Of a DNA stretch of 6,657 nucleotides, positions 6,581 through 6,657 are shown piece by piece (positions within the stretch are counted from its first letter, which is position 1; each line of letters starts with the position of its first letter). Location of the stretch: NCBI GenBank assembly GCA_023259575.1, contig JALRHN010000112.1:1-6657 (forward strand), given 5' to 3'. The DNA is from Candidatus Kapaibacterium sp. GTDB lineage: Bacteria; Bacteroidota; Ignavibacteria; Kapaibacteriales; UBA961. Made by a program: the position numbers and the translations under genes. The notes beneath the pieces were generated by a model. The model had not been told where the DNA came from. It made no database searches and saw only the letters and a list, made by a program, of their open reading frames with translations.

Positions 6581-6657
6581 CTATAACCCTGAGGAGTTTC
6601 TCCATAATAAATTTCCAATTCTCATCCAATATTCACTAAGGTCTTGAATGAGAAAAT

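Overview
The window is AT-rich and every gene I can support lies on the minus strand, so it is described here in transcription order, from high to low coordinates. A surface-lipoprotein and TonB-receptor pair of the HmuY/HmuR type, promoters of the TTTG / TAnnTTTG (Bacteroides-type) form, and a fragment resembling a type IX secretion C-terminal sorting domain all point to the Bacteroidota/FCB group. Three genes (the BI-1 gene, paaA and the receptor) have AAGG-type Shine-Dalgarno sequences 7-8 bases before the start. That is less typical of classical Bacteroidia, so a deeper lineage of the group (for example Ignavibacteria- or Kapabacteria-like) is possible. This placement is inference.

Right end (6200-6657): a frame that stays open without an ATG at its head and ends in a type-IX-like sorting-domain tail. 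It looks like the 3' remnant of a larger cargo gene. Next comes truA (5337-6113), a complete tRNA pseudouridine synthase with a TAnnTTTG element upstream. A small lipoprotein with a CX4CH heme-type motif follows (4884-5270), and then a HmuY-family lipoprotein (4140-4778) with its own clear promoter.

Centre (3037-4139): paaA, encoding the catalytic di-iron subunit of phenylacetyl-CoA epoxidase. It has its own promoter, inside a dyad just after the HmuY-family gene. No other paa gene is in the window. paaA is followed by a perfect 12-bp hairpin and T-tract that ends directly at the start codon of the TonB-dependent receptor (823-3036). The 3' arm of that hairpin is also the only visible ribosome binding site for the receptor. 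Left end (37-732): a BI-1/YccA family seven-helix membrane protein.

The most coherent theme is heme or iron capture at the outer membrane: HmuY-like lipoprotein, HmuR-like receptor, and possibly the CX4CH lipoprotein. A di-iron oxygenase subunit is placed between the two uptake genes. The most unusual items are the terminator that doubles as the receptor's translation-initiation region, the isolated paaA, and the complete lack of histidine in the mature HmuY-like protein. No RNA genes, CRISPR arrays, insertion sequences or attachment sites were seen.
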